A stretch of 64,000 nucleotides of DNA from Marinitoga sp. 1197 (GTDB lineage: Bacteria; Thermotogota; Thermotogae; Petrotogales; Petrotogaceae), in assembly GCF_001021165.1 (NCBI RefSeq), contig NZ_AZAY01000008.1, positions 1-64,000 of the forward strand. Reading direction: 5' to 3'. Positions 8,908-17,972 of this stretch are shown piece after piece (within the stretch, counting starts at the first letter, position 1; the number at the start of each line of letters is the position of its first letter). Below the pieces are notes generated by a model, which was given only the letters and a program-made list of their open reading frames with translations, was not told the origin of the DNA and searched no databases. The position numbers and the translations under genes are program-made.

Positions 8908-9909
8908 TTAAAACCCCGCCTTTTTAATATTTTTTTCAAAGTTCTTTAACTCTCTTAAATCATTTTCTGGCAATTTTCTGTTTACAAGATAAAATAGGTT
9001 AGAAATTAGTCTGTGCAATGTCATATCATTTATTCTATTACCTTTTTTTACCAAATTCCATTTTGGAGAAATTTTAAAAATTTTATCAAAAACATCAGGA
9101 TATTCAAAATTTCCTTCGAAAGCTATATCAAAAACAATAGAATTTTCTGGTATATATTTTGTTGGTATTATAAATTTTTCTGATGGAACAGCAGAAATAA
9201 TTATATCAGAAATAGAAACAAATTTCATAATATCCTCATAATCTGTATATTTTTGACAAACTCTAACACTTGCATTTTCATTTAACATCATCAAAGCAAG
9301 AGACCTTCCAACAGCAAGAGAATCATTAATAACTACAATTTTTTTACCTTCTAATTTGAACGGATTTTCAAATAAATTATCTGGGTATATTCCGTTAATT
9401 TTAAAATGATTTTCATAAACCAAATAATTTCTTTTTAATACATATAATATTCCTTTCGCAGTAGGAGGTATAACCAATTTTCTTAAATTCTCATTGTCAC
9501 TATAAAATTCATGCTGAACCAGATACCCCATATATTCGTGATTTAATCCCTCAACATCTTTTTCGATGGACACTAAATTCATAAAATAGGTATCTTTTAT
9601 ATTAAATGGAGTAGGATACATGACAATAATACCGTGAGTATTATTGTCATTATTATAATACATAATTTTTTTCTCCAATTCTAATTTACTCGAAACATTA
9701 TCAAGAACAAAATTTATATTGTATTTTTTACAGATATTCTTAATTCCTTTTGCATAAGAAATACTTCCAGCATCATCAGAAGTCAATATGCAGGTTAACT
9801 GAGGTATAATATTATTTTTTTTGTATAATTCGATATTTTTTTTAAAAATTGGCTCATCAAAAGTACGAATTAAATATGCGATATCGAATAATTTATTTTC
9901 GAAATCCAT
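8908..9909 (-). CDS. Divergent FolD-like protein (methylene-THF dehydrogenase/cyclohydrolase fold)
   Basis: The fold is that of FolD, which oxidises methylene-tetrahydrofolate and hydrolyses the methenyl product. Recognisable blocks are a D-x-x-S-x-S-Y segment, E-K-D-V-E-G-L-N (family DVDG), P-P-T-A-K-G (family P-C-T-P-x-G) and a Rossmann segment GKKIVVINDSLAVGRSLA. Key residues differ: in a gapless alignment the catalytic lysine of Y-x3-K is Ile (S-Y-A-K-G-I), the conserved Q before L-P is Tyr, and P-C-T-P is P-P-T-A. Its 333 aa exceed the usual 280-300. Folate chemistry is therefore doubtful. The start is uncertain: ATG 9909, GTG 9912 and TTG 9918 all lie next to the G-rich ribosome site. 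Confidence 0.65.
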   Translation of the reverse strand: MDFENKLFDIAYLIRTFDEPIFKKNIELYKKNNIIPQLTCILTSDDAGSISYAKGIKNICKKYNINFVLDNVSSKLELEKKIMYYNNDNNTHGIIVMYPTPFNIKDTYFMNLVSIEKDVEGLNHEYMGYLVQHEFYSDNENLRKLVIPPTAKGILYVLKRNYLVYENHFKINGIYPDNLFENPFKLEGKKIVVINDSLAVGRSLALMMLNENASVRVCQKYTDYEDIMKFVSISDIIISAVPSEKFIIPTKYIPENSIVFDIAFEGNFEYPDVFDKIFKISPKWNLVKKGNRINDMTLHRLISNLFYLVNRKLPENDLRELKNFEKNIKKAGF

Positions 9910-9938
9910 CACCCCCAAAACTTTTTTGAAAATTTCAA

Positions 9939-10253
9939 TTATTTATCATCATCAAGCATAATAAAGTCTTCATTTTCATCAATATCAACGCTGTCCATGA
10001 TTTTTTTCCATTCTTCTTCAACCTTTTCCAGTTCATCATCATCTTCAACAGCATCTAAAAATAACTCGCCGTTATTTTCATTAACCTTAAAAGCAACAGT
10101 ATCTCCCAGGATAATATCTTCACTATCTTCCTCTCTAAATGCTTCATAACAGATCCAGTATTTTTTGCCTTCGATATTTAATTCTTCCACAAACATAAAA
10201 TTATATTCATTGCCATCTTCTCCTGTAATTGTGAAAAATTCCAATCTATCCAT
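9939..10253 (-). CDS. DUF1292 (YrzB-like) protein
   Basis: A 104-aa, very acidic cytoplasmic protein with the DUF1292 pattern: F-x-x-x-x-E-D-G-x-E-Y at the N terminus, an E-E-L-N-I-E-G-K-K-Y-W-I-C-Y segment in the middle and an acidic helix (E-E-E-W) near the end. The family is widespread in Firmicutes and related phyla and has no settled function. It has an excellent GGAGGG ribosome site and is the first gene of a minus-strand run continuing into the FolD-like gene (29-base gap). It diverges from smc. Confidence 0.75.
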   Translation of the reverse strand: MDRLEFFTITGEDGNEYNFMFVEELNIEGKKYWICYEAFREEDSEDIILGDTVAFKVNENNGELFLDAVEDDDELEKVEEEWKKIMDSVDIDENEDFIMLDDDK

Positions 10254-10392
10254 ATATATCCCTCCAAAATTTAATATTTTCTATTATTTATAGATATACT
10301 TTCTGAACATTCTATTATTATTTTAAAATAAAAATATGAAATTCCAGTGTCTAAAATATGATATAATATAAAAGAATAAGGGGGTTTTAGTT

Positions 10393-13300
10393 TTGAATTT
10401 ATTAGAAATGCGTATTAAGGGTTTTAAAAGTTTTGCAAAAAATATAATATTAAATCTAAATGCAAATATTGTTAGCGTAGTTGGACCAAATGGCTCTGGC
10501 AAATCCAACATAGTAGATGCTTTAAGATGGCTTCTTGGAGAACATTCTTCTAAACAGATAAGGATTTCGGAAAAATACGATGTTATATTTGGAGGATCAG
10601 AAAAATATCCACCATCAAAAAAAGCAGAGGTTTTTATAAAAATAAAAGATGTAAATGGAAAAATCAGAACAATAGGTAAAATATTAACAATAGACGGAAA
10701 AACTCAATATAAAATAGATAATAGAAATGCAAGATTAAAAGATATTTTTGATGTTATTGGTGGATCAGGTGTGGGGAAATCTTTTTATTCGATTATATCT
10801 CAAGATCAGGTTAGAGAATTAGTTTCAGCTTCTTCAGATCAATTAAGAACTATAATAGAGGATGCGGCAGGAATAAAAATATATCTGGATAAGAAAGAAA
10901 TTGCATTGAAAATGTTAAATCAAACAAAAGAAAATTTAGAAAGACTAAATGATGTTTTATATGAAGTTGAAAAAAGAGTTAGATCGTTGTCCAATAGAGC
11001 TTCAAGAGCAAAAAAACATGTGGAATATAGTAATGAATTAAAGGTTATAGGAACAAAATACTATGGAGCGAAAAGTTTATCTATAGACAAAAAAATAAAG
11101 GATATAGATGATAAAATAAAAAATAACAGGTTGAAAATAAAAGAGTATCTTTCTGAAAGCTTTGAAGTGGAGAGATTATATAAAGAGCTTAGAAAAGAAA
11201 TTGAGGAAAAGGAAGAGCAATTATCAATATATGGAGAAAAGATCGAAAATTTCAGACAGAGATTAAAATCATATGAAGAAATGAAATTACATCTTGAGAA
11301 AGAGATTAATGATTTAAATTCTAAAATTGTTGAAAAGGATTGGGAAAGGAAAAGATTTGAAGAAGATTTGCAGAAAAATAAAAAAAGATATGGAGAAATA
11401 AATGATTTGCTTGGGAAATATGAAAGTGAGATTGAAACGTATATAAAAGAGATTAAAACAATAGAAGAAGAAAAAAGAAAAATAGAGAGTTCTATTTCAG
11501 AAGAAATGAATAAATTGACAGAGTTAAAAGAAAATATAAAAAAGACAAATAATGAATTAAAAAATCTTGAAAGTAAAAAAAATAAATTAATTAATGAACT
11601 GGCTGATAAAGAAGAGAGATTAAATTTTTTAAATGTAGAAAAAGATAATCTTGGAAAAACTATAGAAAAGCTCGAAAAAAATTTAAAAAGGATTGAAACA
11701 GAATTAAAAACAATAACAAAAAAAGAGGAAAAATTAAATGCAGAAATATATGAAAAAAACATAGTAGTGGAAGAATTACATACTAAATTAACTAATATAT
11801 ATAATTATTTGAAAAAGCTAAAACATGATAAAGATATAACAGAGAGAAAAATACAAAATCTGTCATTTCAAATTACAGAATATGAAGGATTTTCTTTTGC
11901 GATAAAAAAATTATTTGAAGCATTTCATAAAGAGGAAAATTTAATAGATGTTGTTTTAAATTTAATTGAAGTTCCTGAAGAACTTGAAACAGCAGTGATG
12001 ATGGTTGCAGGGTATAGATTGCAAAATGTAGTTGTAAAAAATTCAAGATATGTATCAACATATATAAATTATTTAAAAGCGGAACAAGCTGGGAGGATCA
12101 CATTTATTCCTCTTGATTTAATCAATCCAAGGATAAAAAAATATAAAGAATTAAGCAATGAGCCAGGATTTTATGGATATATTATAGATTTAATAAATTA
12201 TAAAAAAGATTATGAAAAAGCAATACAATATATATTTGGTAATGCCGTTGTAGTCGATGCACTAAATACCGCTTTAAACATTAAAAACAATTATAAAAAT
12301 ATTTCTTTGACTATAGCCACTATTGATGGAGAAATAATAAATACATCAGGAGCGATAACAGGTGGTAAATCAAAAGGAAATAATTCAACGTTATTATTGT
12401 CAAGAAAAAGAGAATTACAGGATTTAAAAGAAAATTTAAAAGAAATTGAAGAAGAAATAAAGGTAAAAGAAGAAGAATTAAAAAAAGTAGAATATGAATA
12501 TAAAAAGAATTCCTTAGAATTAAAAAAGCTGGAGGATAAACTGAATGAAATAAAATATGATAGATTAAATGGAGCGAATTCATATAAAGAATTTAAAAAC
12601 AATTACGAATCTGCTAGAAAAAGATATAATGAGATTATAAATAGAATAGATTCTTATGAAATACGACAAGAAGAAATAAAGGAAGAATTAGTTGATATTG
12701 ATAATATGATTTTAGAAAACACAGAAAAAATAAGTTATTTAGAAATAAAAATATCTGAAATAGAGAAAACAAATCACACAACACATGAGGAACTGCGGTT
12801 AAAAATAGCTAAATTAGATGAATTGAATCTATATAAAAACTCAATAGAAACAAAAATATCCGAATATTCCTCTGAAAAAACAAAAATAAAAAATGAGATA
12901 AATACAATAAATAATACAATAGAAGAGATAAATAATCTATTAAACGAATTAAAAATACAGATAAACAGGAAAAAAAGCGATTTGGTGGAGTATGAAAAGG
13001 AAATAAAATCCATGAATAACGAAATAGAAAATGCATTTAAAATGTTGAAAATGAGTAGAGAGGGAAAAACTGAAAAATTTAGCGAACTTGAAAAATATGA
13101 ACACAAAAAAAATGAATTAAAGGATAAGATTGATGAATTAAAAAATATATCCCATGATCTGGATTTGGAAATACAAAATTTAAAACATGAAAAAGACTTT
13201 TTAATAGAAAAGGCTAAAAATGTTGGTATAGAATTGTCTGATTTTATATATGAAGAATTATCTGAAATGGAAATATTAGCTCTTGAAAGAAGAATAGAAG

Positions 13301-13938
13301 ACATAAAAAAAGCATTAAAACATATAGGTAGTGTTGATTTGGGAGTTTTAGATGAATATGAAATGGTAAAAAGTGAATTAGACGATAGACGAAAACAAAA
13401 AGAAGATATCTTACAATCAATAAAATCTCTAAAAGAAGGCATAGAAAAGATAGATAATGAAGCTGAAGAAAAATATTTAAATACATTTAATCTTGTTAAT
13501 GAAAAATTTGGACAATTTATAAAAGAATTGTTTGTTGGTGGAGATGGAGTGCTAAAAATGGTTGGAGAAGGTAAATCATTTGAAAAAGGAGTTGAAATAT
13601 CTGTAAAGAAACCCGGTAGAAATTTTCAAAAATTACAATTATTCTCTGGGGGTGAGAAAGCTTTAATAACTTCCGCATTTTTATTTGCTCTAATGAATGT
13701 TAATCCGAGTCCTTTTTATTTATTGGATGAAATAGATGCGCCTCTTGATGATATAAATGCAGGGAAACTTGCAAAGCTGATAAAAAATCATGCTCAAAAA
13801 ACGCAATTTATAATAATAACGCACAATAAATTGATGATGGAAATAGGTGAGATTTTTCATGGAATAACAATGAGACATGGTGTTTCTCAAGTTGTTCCTG
13901 TCGATTTTAAATTTATAGAAAAGTTAGAAACCACATAA
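10393..13938 (+). CDS. smc: Chromosome segregation ATPase SMC
   Basis: Structural maintenance of chromosomes protein (1181 aa), which dimerises and, with ScpA/ScpB, organises and segregates the chromosome. The order is complete: N-terminal head with Walker A GPNGSGKS at 31-38, a long Lys/Glu-rich coiled coil (about 165-500), the globular hinge (about 500-660, including AGYRLQNVVV and SGAITGGKS), a returning coiled coil, and the C-terminal head with signature LFSGGEKAL at 1083-1091 and Walker B LLDEID at 1110-1115. The start is a TTG with AAGGGGG upstream; the following LLEMRIKGFKSFA matches the usual SMC N terminus. A TATAAT box lies at 10362-10367. Monocistronic. Confidence 0.97.
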   Translation: MNLLEMRIKGFKSFAKNIILNLNANIVSVVGPNGSGKSNIVDALRWLLGEHSSKQIRISEKYDVIFGGSEKYPPSKKAEVFIKIKDVNGKIRTIGKILTIDGKTQYKIDNRNARLKDIFDVIGGSGVGKSFYSIISQDQVRELVSASSDQLRTIIEDAAGIKIYLDKKEIALKMLNQTKENLERLNDVLYEVEKRVRSLSNRASRAKKHVEYSNELKVIGTKYYGAKSLSIDKKIKDIDDKIKNNRLKIKEYLSESFEVERLYKELRKEIEEKEEQLSIYGEKIENFRQRLKSYEEMKLHLEKEINDLNSKIVEKDWERKRFEEDLQKNKKRYGEINDLLGKYESEIETYIKEIKTIEEEKRKIESSISEEMNKLTELKENIKKTNNELKNLESKKNKLINELADKEERLNFLNVEKDNLGKTIEKLEKNLKRIETELKTITKKEEKLNAEIYEKNIVVEELHTKLTNIYNYLKKLKHDKDITERKIQNLSFQITEYEGFSFAIKKLFEAFHKEENLIDVVLNLIEVPEELETAVMMVAGYRLQNVVVKNSRYVSTYINYLKAEQAGRITFIPLDLINPRIKKYKELSNEPGFYGYIIDLINYKKDYEKAIQYIFGNAVVVDALNTALNIKNNYKNISLTIATIDGEIINTSGAITGGKSKGNNSTLLLSRKRELQDLKENLKEIEEEIKVKEEELKKVEYEYKKNSLELKKLEDKLNEIKYDRLNGANSYKEFKNNYESARKRYNEIINRIDSYEIRQEEIKEELVDIDNMILENTEKISYLEIKISEIEKTNHTTHEELRLKIAKLDELNLYKNSIETKISEYSSEKTKIKNEINTINNTIEEINNLLNELKIQINRKKSDLVEYEKEIKSMNNEIENAFKMLKMSREGKTEKFSELEKYEHKKNELKDKIDELKNISHDLDLEIQNLKHEKDFLIEKAKNVGIELSDFIYEELSEMEILALERRIEDIKKALKHIGSVDLGVLDEYEMVKSELDDRRKQKEDILQSIKSLKEGIEKIDNEAEEKYLNTFNLVNEKFGQFIKELFVGGDGVLKMVGEGKSFEKGVEISVKKPGRNFQKLQLFSGGEKALITSAFLFALMNVNPSPFYLLDEIDAPLDDINAGKLAKLIKNHAQKTQFIIITHNKLMMEIGEIFHGITMRHGVSQVVPVDFKFIEKLETT

Positions 13939-13963
13939 AAAATTAATATAAAATTTATTTATC

Positions 13964-13998
13964 AGCCCTTGATTCAAATAAATCAAGGGCTTTTTATT
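13964..13998 (+). terminator. smc terminator
   Basis: Bases 13964-13974 (AGCCCTTGATT) pair perfectly with 13981-13991 around a six-base loop and are followed by a T-rich tract. Confidence 0.9.
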
Positions 13999-14100
13999 TT
14001 GTGTGATAGATATAAAATAAAGATTATTTCGGTATTTTAGAAATGGGTAATAGAAATTTTTTTAATATGTTATTACAACTGATTAACTCACATTATAAGT

Positions 14101-14128
14101 AGATATGTAAAATTATTTAAGCATATCT
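14101..14128. promoter_or_regulatory. Candidate operator: 7-bp inverted repeat upstream of the purine promoter
   Basis: AGATATG at 14101-14107 is repeated in inverted form as CATATCT at 14122-14128. The centre-to-centre distance is 21 bp, two helical turns, which suits a dimeric regulator, and the site ends 14 bases before the -35 box. No regulator gene is adjacent. In AT-rich DNA a 7-bp repeat can arise by chance. Confidence 0.3.
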
Positions 14129-14142
14129 TTCTAATATATTAC

Positions 14143-14171
14143 TTGTAATATTTTGATAATAAGTATATAAT
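14143..14171 (+). promoter_or_regulatory. Sigma-70 type promoter of the xdh/all operon
   Basis: TTGTAA (14143-14148) and a perfect TATAAT (14166-14171) are separated by 17 bases, 74 bases upstream of the first gene of the operon. Confidence 0.6.
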
Positions 14172-14195
14172 ACTAAATATAAATACAACAAAAAC

Positions 14196-14221
14196 AAAAA
14201 ACTGAAAAAGTTTTTTATTTT
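14196..14221 (+). terminator. Possible leader hairpin (attenuator-like) before xdhB
   Basis: AAAAAACT (14196-14203) pairs with AGTTTTTT (14209-14216) around GAAAA, and more T-rich sequence follows. It lies between promoter and first gene, so it could act as an attenuator, but almost all pairs are A-T and the hairpin would be weak at high growth temperature. Confidence 0.25.
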
Positions 14222-14244
14222 ATTTTTCTAAAGGGGGGAAAGAA

Positions 14245-15111
14245 ATGATAACGTTTAGTTATGACTATGTGAAACCCAAAACACTAGACGAAGCCCTGGA
14301 AATACTAAATAAAGAAGATGCTTATCCTATCCTGGGTGGAACTGACTTAATTGTGAAAATGAGAGCAGGAAGAATTAAACCAAAATTAGTAGTTGATTTA
14401 AAGGGAATTGATGAACTATTTCATGTAGATTTTTCAAAAGATGCAGGATTAACTTTTGGTGCTGGACTAAAACTCAATGTATTAATTGAAGAATTCAGTT
14501 ATATTAAAGAGTATTATCCAACATTGTATCAGGGAATCAGAGTTGTCGGAGGATATCAAACCCGCAATAGAGGAACTGTAGTTGGAAATATTTGTAATGC
14601 TTCTCCAGCCTCAGATACAGCCCCGGCTTTACTTACATATGATGCCGAATTGACATTAGTTTCATTAAACGGAGAAAGAAAAGTTAAGATAAAAGATTTC
14701 TTTACTGGACCTGGAAAGACAGTGTTAGAAAAGGGTGAAATAGTTAAATCTATACATATACCATATGAAGGTGAAAGTGTTGGAAGGTATTATAAAGTCT
14801 CAAGGATTAAAGCTGTTGATCTTTCTACAATAGGAATGGCGCTAACAATTATTGATCCAAAAGGGAAAAGAGATATTAGAGTTGCTTTAGCTTCAGTAGC
14901 TCCAACACCTGTAAGAATTTTTGAAGCTGAAGAATTTATAAAAGATAAAGAATTAACAATGAAAAACGTGGAAGAATTTGCTCAAATTATTCATGATAGT
15001 GTTAACCCTATAACAGATGCAAGAGGTACTGCAGAATATAGAAAAAGAATGGCTAAAATATTACCAATTAAATTATTAAGAGAATTGAATATGATAAAGG
15101 AGGGATTATAA
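14245..15111 (+). CDS. xdhB: Xanthine dehydrogenase family, FAD-binding subunit
   Basis: Medium subunit of a three-subunit molybdenum hydroxylase; it passes electrons between the iron-sulfur subunit and NAD or another acceptor through FAD. FAD-binding segments are visible: PILGGTDLIVKMRAG near 28-42 and N-R-G-T-V-V-G-N-I-C-N-A-S-P-A-S-D near 107-123, both contacting flavin in this family, followed by the CO dehydrogenase flavoprotein C-terminal domain. There is no four-cysteine iron-sulfur insert of the kind in 4-hydroxybenzoyl-CoA reductase. It is 288 aa, normal for the family. First gene of the operon, ribosome site GGGGGGAAAG, and its stop overlaps the next start as TAATG. Confidence 0.92.
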   Translation: MITFSYDYVKPKTLDEALEILNKEDAYPILGGTDLIVKMRAGRIKPKLVVDLKGIDELFHVDFSKDAGLTFGAGLKLNVLIEEFSYIKEYYPTLYQGIRVVGGYQTRNRGTVVGNICNASPASDTAPALLTYDAELTLVSLNGERKVKIKDFFTGPGKTVLEKGEIVKSIHIPYEGESVGRYYKVSRIKAVDLSTIGMALTIIDPKGKRDIRVALASVAPTPVRIFEAEEFIKDKELTMKNVEEFAQIIHDSVNPITDARGTAEYRKRMAKILPIKLLRELNMIKEGL

Positions 15112-15581
15112 TGAAAATTGCTTTTACTGTAAATAATGAAAATATTGAAGTGGAAGTAAAACCAAATGAGACCCTCCTCGATGTTCTAAGAGAGAAATTG
15201 TATTTAACAGGTGCAAAAGAAGGCTGTGGAAATGGAGAATGTGGAGCATGTACTGTTATATATAATGGAAGACCTGTGAATTCATGTTTGGTTTTGGCTC
15301 CTGAGGCTGATGGTGCTGTTATCGAAACAGTTGAAGGATTGACAAAGGATAATAAACTACATCCAATTCAGGAAGCATTTATAGAAGCAAATGCATTTCA
15401 ATGCGGTTATTGTACTCCAGGCTTTATAATGTCCACAAAAGCTATGCTGGAAAAAATACCAAATCCTACAAAAGAAGTTATTGTAGAAAGATTGGCAGGA
15501 AATTTATGTAGATGTACAGGGTATACTGTTATTTTAGATGCTGTTAAATTAGCTGCCCAGAAAATGGGAGGTGCAGAATAA
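15111..15581 (+). CDS. xdhC: Xanthine dehydrogenase family, [2Fe-2S] subunit
   Basis: Small electron-transfer subunit with two [2Fe-2S] clusters linking the molybdenum site to FAD. The plant-type ferredoxin cluster ligands are C39, C44, C47 and C59 (KEGCGNGECGACTV), and the second, helical-bundle cluster uses C98, C101, C133 and C135 (QCGYCTPGF and LCRCTGY). All eight ligands are present and the length (156 aa) is typical. It is coupled to genes on both sides by TAATG overlaps, which suggests equal production of the three subunits. Confidence 0.95.
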   Translation: MKIAFTVNNENIEVEVKPNETLLDVLREKLYLTGAKEGCGNGECGACTVIYNGRPVNSCLVLAPEADGAVIETVEGLTKDNKLHPIQEAFIEANAFQCGYCTPGFIMSTKAMLEKIPNPTKEVIVERLAGNLCRCTGYTVILDAVKLAAQKMGGAE

Positions 15582-17932
15582 TGAAATATGAATATAAACC
15601 ACCAATTAAATTTGAATATGTTGGAAAACCTATGAACAGAGTTGACGGATTCGAAAAAGTTACCGGAAATGCAAAATATGTAACTGATATGTTTTTCCCG
15701 AATATGCTTTATGCTGCAGTTAAAAGAAGCCCTATACCTCATGGGATTATTAAAAAAATTGATACTTCAAAAGCAGAAGCATTGCAAGGCGTAAGAGCCA
15801 TTGTTACTGGAAAAGATGTTCCATATAGACAGGGAATATATCTTGTTGATAGACCAATAATTACACCAGATAGAGTTAGATATGTTGGAGAACCAGTAGC
15901 AGCTGTAGCGGCTGATTCTCTTGAAATTGCAAGAAGAGCTGTTGAACTAATAGAAGTAGAATATGAAGAACTGCCAACTGTTCAAGATCCTAGAGAATCA
16001 ATGAAGGGCGAAGTTCTAATACATCCAGATTTAGCTAATTATGAAAGATTACCGATTTATAATATTGAACCTGAAAAAAATGTTTTTCATCATCATAAAA
16101 CAAGAAAAGGAGACGTTGAAAAAGGATTTAAAGAAGCAGATGTTATTGTTGAAGGTGATTATTATCTACCTCAAATGTATCATGCGCCACTTGAACCACA
16201 TGCAGCAATTTCTTTCTGGGATTATAACGAAAAATTGACTGTATGGTCAAGTGCACAATCTCCATTTACATTAAGAAACTTAATTGCTGTTGCATTTAAA
16301 ATCCCAAGACATAAAGTTAGAGTTATTGCTCCATATGTGGGTGGAGGATTTGGTGGAAAAGCTGGTATAAATATGGAAGGTATTGTAATTGCATTATCAG
16401 AAAAAGTAAAAGGAAGACATATAAAATTAGTATATACAAGAGAAGAAGATATCTCAGCTGTTGTTAGACAAGCTATGTATGCCCATGTAAAAACGGGAGT
16501 TACTAAAGAAGGAAAAATAGTTGCAATGGAAGCAACGTTAATTTTCGATGGTGGAGCATATGCGGAATATGGAACTAATGTTGTTAGAGCTGCAGGATAT
16601 ACATTGCCTGGGGGATACTATGTTCCAAACTTAAAAACGGACTCATATGGCGTATACACCAACCATTTCCTTGGTGGAGCTTTTAGGGGATTTGGACATG
16701 GTGAATTACATTGGGCAACAGAAAGAAATTTAGATGAAGTCGCTCAAAAGTTAGGAATGGATCCACTTGAATTAAGATTGAAGAACGTTCTAAAACCAGG
16801 GTTAACTAATTCAATGGGACAAACTATACATCATGATACAGGCGATATTGAAGCTTGTTTTAAAAAAGCTGCAGAATTGATAGAATATGATAAAAAATCA
16901 AAACAACCTGAGAATCCAAGAAAGGTTAGAGGAAAAGGAATCGCTGGACTAGTTAAAGCACCAGCTATGCCAACAAATGCCGGTTCTGCTGTAATAATAA
17001 AATTCCATGAGGATGCTACAGTCACGTTACAAGCAAGTATTCAGGAAATTGGTCAAGGCTTCAATACTGCTGTTACTCAAATGGCTGCAGATGCTCTACA
17101 CATCTCGCCAGACAAAATACATTTCGTAATGCCTGTTGATACAGATGTAAACCCATATGAATGGCAGACTGTTGCTTCAAGAGCATTATGGACAGTTGGA
17201 AATGCATTATATAGAGCTGCAGAAGATGCTTTAAATCAAATTAAAGATACAGCATCCAAAGTATTGGGTGTTGCTCCACATAATCTTGAAGTTGAAGACG
17301 ATAGAGTTTATGTTAAATATAGACCTGAGAAATATATTTTATTAAAAGATATCGTTATGGGGTACACTTATCCAGATGGTCATGCAATTGGAGGTCCTGT
17401 AATAGGAAGAGGAAGTTTTGTCCCTGAAATGTTAACAAACCTTGATCTTGAAACAGGCCAGGGAAATGCAGCTGCTGAATGGACATTTGGTGCTCAAGCT
17501 GCTGAAGTAGAAATTGATTTAGATACTGGAGAACTTAAGATGCTCAAATTAGTTGGTGTTTTTGATGCTGGAACAATTATTAATCCTATTACTGCAGGAG
17601 GACAGGTTGTTGGTGGGATGATTCAGGGTATGGGACCTGCATTATTTGAAGGAGTTAAATACAATGACAAAGGTTATCCATTAACTGTATCTTTTACAGA
17701 TTATAAAATACCAACAATTGCTGATATCCCTGATGAAATAAAATATGATTTTGTTCAAACATTTGAAGAATCTTCTCCATTTGGGGCAAAAGGTGTTGGA
17801 GAACATCCTATGATTTCTGTTCCGCCAGCAATTGCTTCAGCAATATATGATGCACTTGGAGTAAATGTTAATGAATTACCATTAACAGCAGATAAAATCT
17901 TAAATGCTTTAGATAAAAAAAATAATAATTAA
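15581..17932 (+). CDS. xdhA: Xanthine dehydrogenase family, molybdenum-binding subunit
   Basis: Catalytic subunit (783 aa) of a molybdopterin hydroxylase, probably acting on a purine. Molybdopterin-binding segments are present: GGGFGGKAG near 254-262, G-A-F-R-G-F-G-H-G near 365-375 and Q-E-I-G-Q-G-F-N near 487-494, and the active-site glutamate lies in GAKGVGEHP near residue 740. The chain contains both the ald_Xan_dh_C and the Mo-binding domains in full. In reverse, under reducing conditions, enzymes of this class can reduce urate to xanthine; direction and exact substrate cannot be read from sequence. Permease and AllFGH-like genes follow in the same direction without a terminator. Confidence 0.93.
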   Translation: MKYEYKPPIKFEYVGKPMNRVDGFEKVTGNAKYVTDMFFPNMLYAAVKRSPIPHGIIKKIDTSKAEALQGVRAIVTGKDVPYRQGIYLVDRPIITPDRVRYVGEPVAAVAADSLEIARRAVELIEVEYEELPTVQDPRESMKGEVLIHPDLANYERLPIYNIEPEKNVFHHHKTRKGDVEKGFKEADVIVEGDYYLPQMYHAPLEPHAAISFWDYNEKLTVWSSAQSPFTLRNLIAVAFKIPRHKVRVIAPYVGGGFGGKAGINMEGIVIALSEKVKGRHIKLVYTREEDISAVVRQAMYAHVKTGVTKEGKIVAMEATLIFDGGAYAEYGTNVVRAAGYTLPGGYYVPNLKTDSYGVYTNHFLGGAFRGFGHGELHWATERNLDEVAQKLGMDPLELRLKNVLKPGLTNSMGQTIHHDTGDIEACFKKAAELIEYDKKSKQPENPRKVRGKGIAGLVKAPAMPTNAGSAVIIKFHEDATVTLQASIQEIGQGFNTAVTQMAADALHISPDKIHFVMPVDTDVNPYEWQTVASRALWTVGNALYRAAEDALNQIKDTASKVLGVAPHNLEVEDDRVYVKYRPEKYILLKDIVMGYTYPDGHAIGGPVIGRGSFVPEMLTNLDLETGQGNAAAEWTFGAQAAEVEIDLDTGELKMLKLVGVFDAGTIINPITAGGQVVGGMIQGMGPALFEGVKYNDKGYPLTVSFTDYKIPTIADIPDEIKYDFVQTFEESSPFGAKGVGEHPMISVPPAIASAIYDALGVNVNELPLTADKILNALDKKNNN

Positions 17933-17972
17933 TTTATATGTCTATCCAAATCTTTTTTAGGAGGGGAGAAAC

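Larger units (their letters stand above)
13999..14244 (+). other. Upstream regulatory region of the purine operon
   Basis: This is the only gene-free stretch of about 300 bases (13939-14244 with the smc terminator). It has no credible ORF. It holds a 7-bp inverted repeat at 14101-14128, a promoter at 14143-14171 and an A/T hairpin at 14196-14216 before the ribosome site GGGGGG at 14232-14237. I looked for the conserved cores of purine riboswitches (the TATA...TACC and kissing-loop pattern) and did not see them. Confidence 0.5.

Noticed and set aside
11061-13486. Long minus-strand ORFs opposite smc (for example 11061-11762 and 12774-13442)
   Set aside because: They are Phe/Ser/Leu-rich mirror frames of the Lys/Glu-rich coiled coil, with no ribosome sites; smc itself is complete on the other strand.
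14000-14244. Purine riboswitch upstream of xdhB
   Set aside because: I looked for the conserved purine-aptamer junction and loop bases and found none; only a promoter, an inverted repeat and an A/T hairpin are visible.
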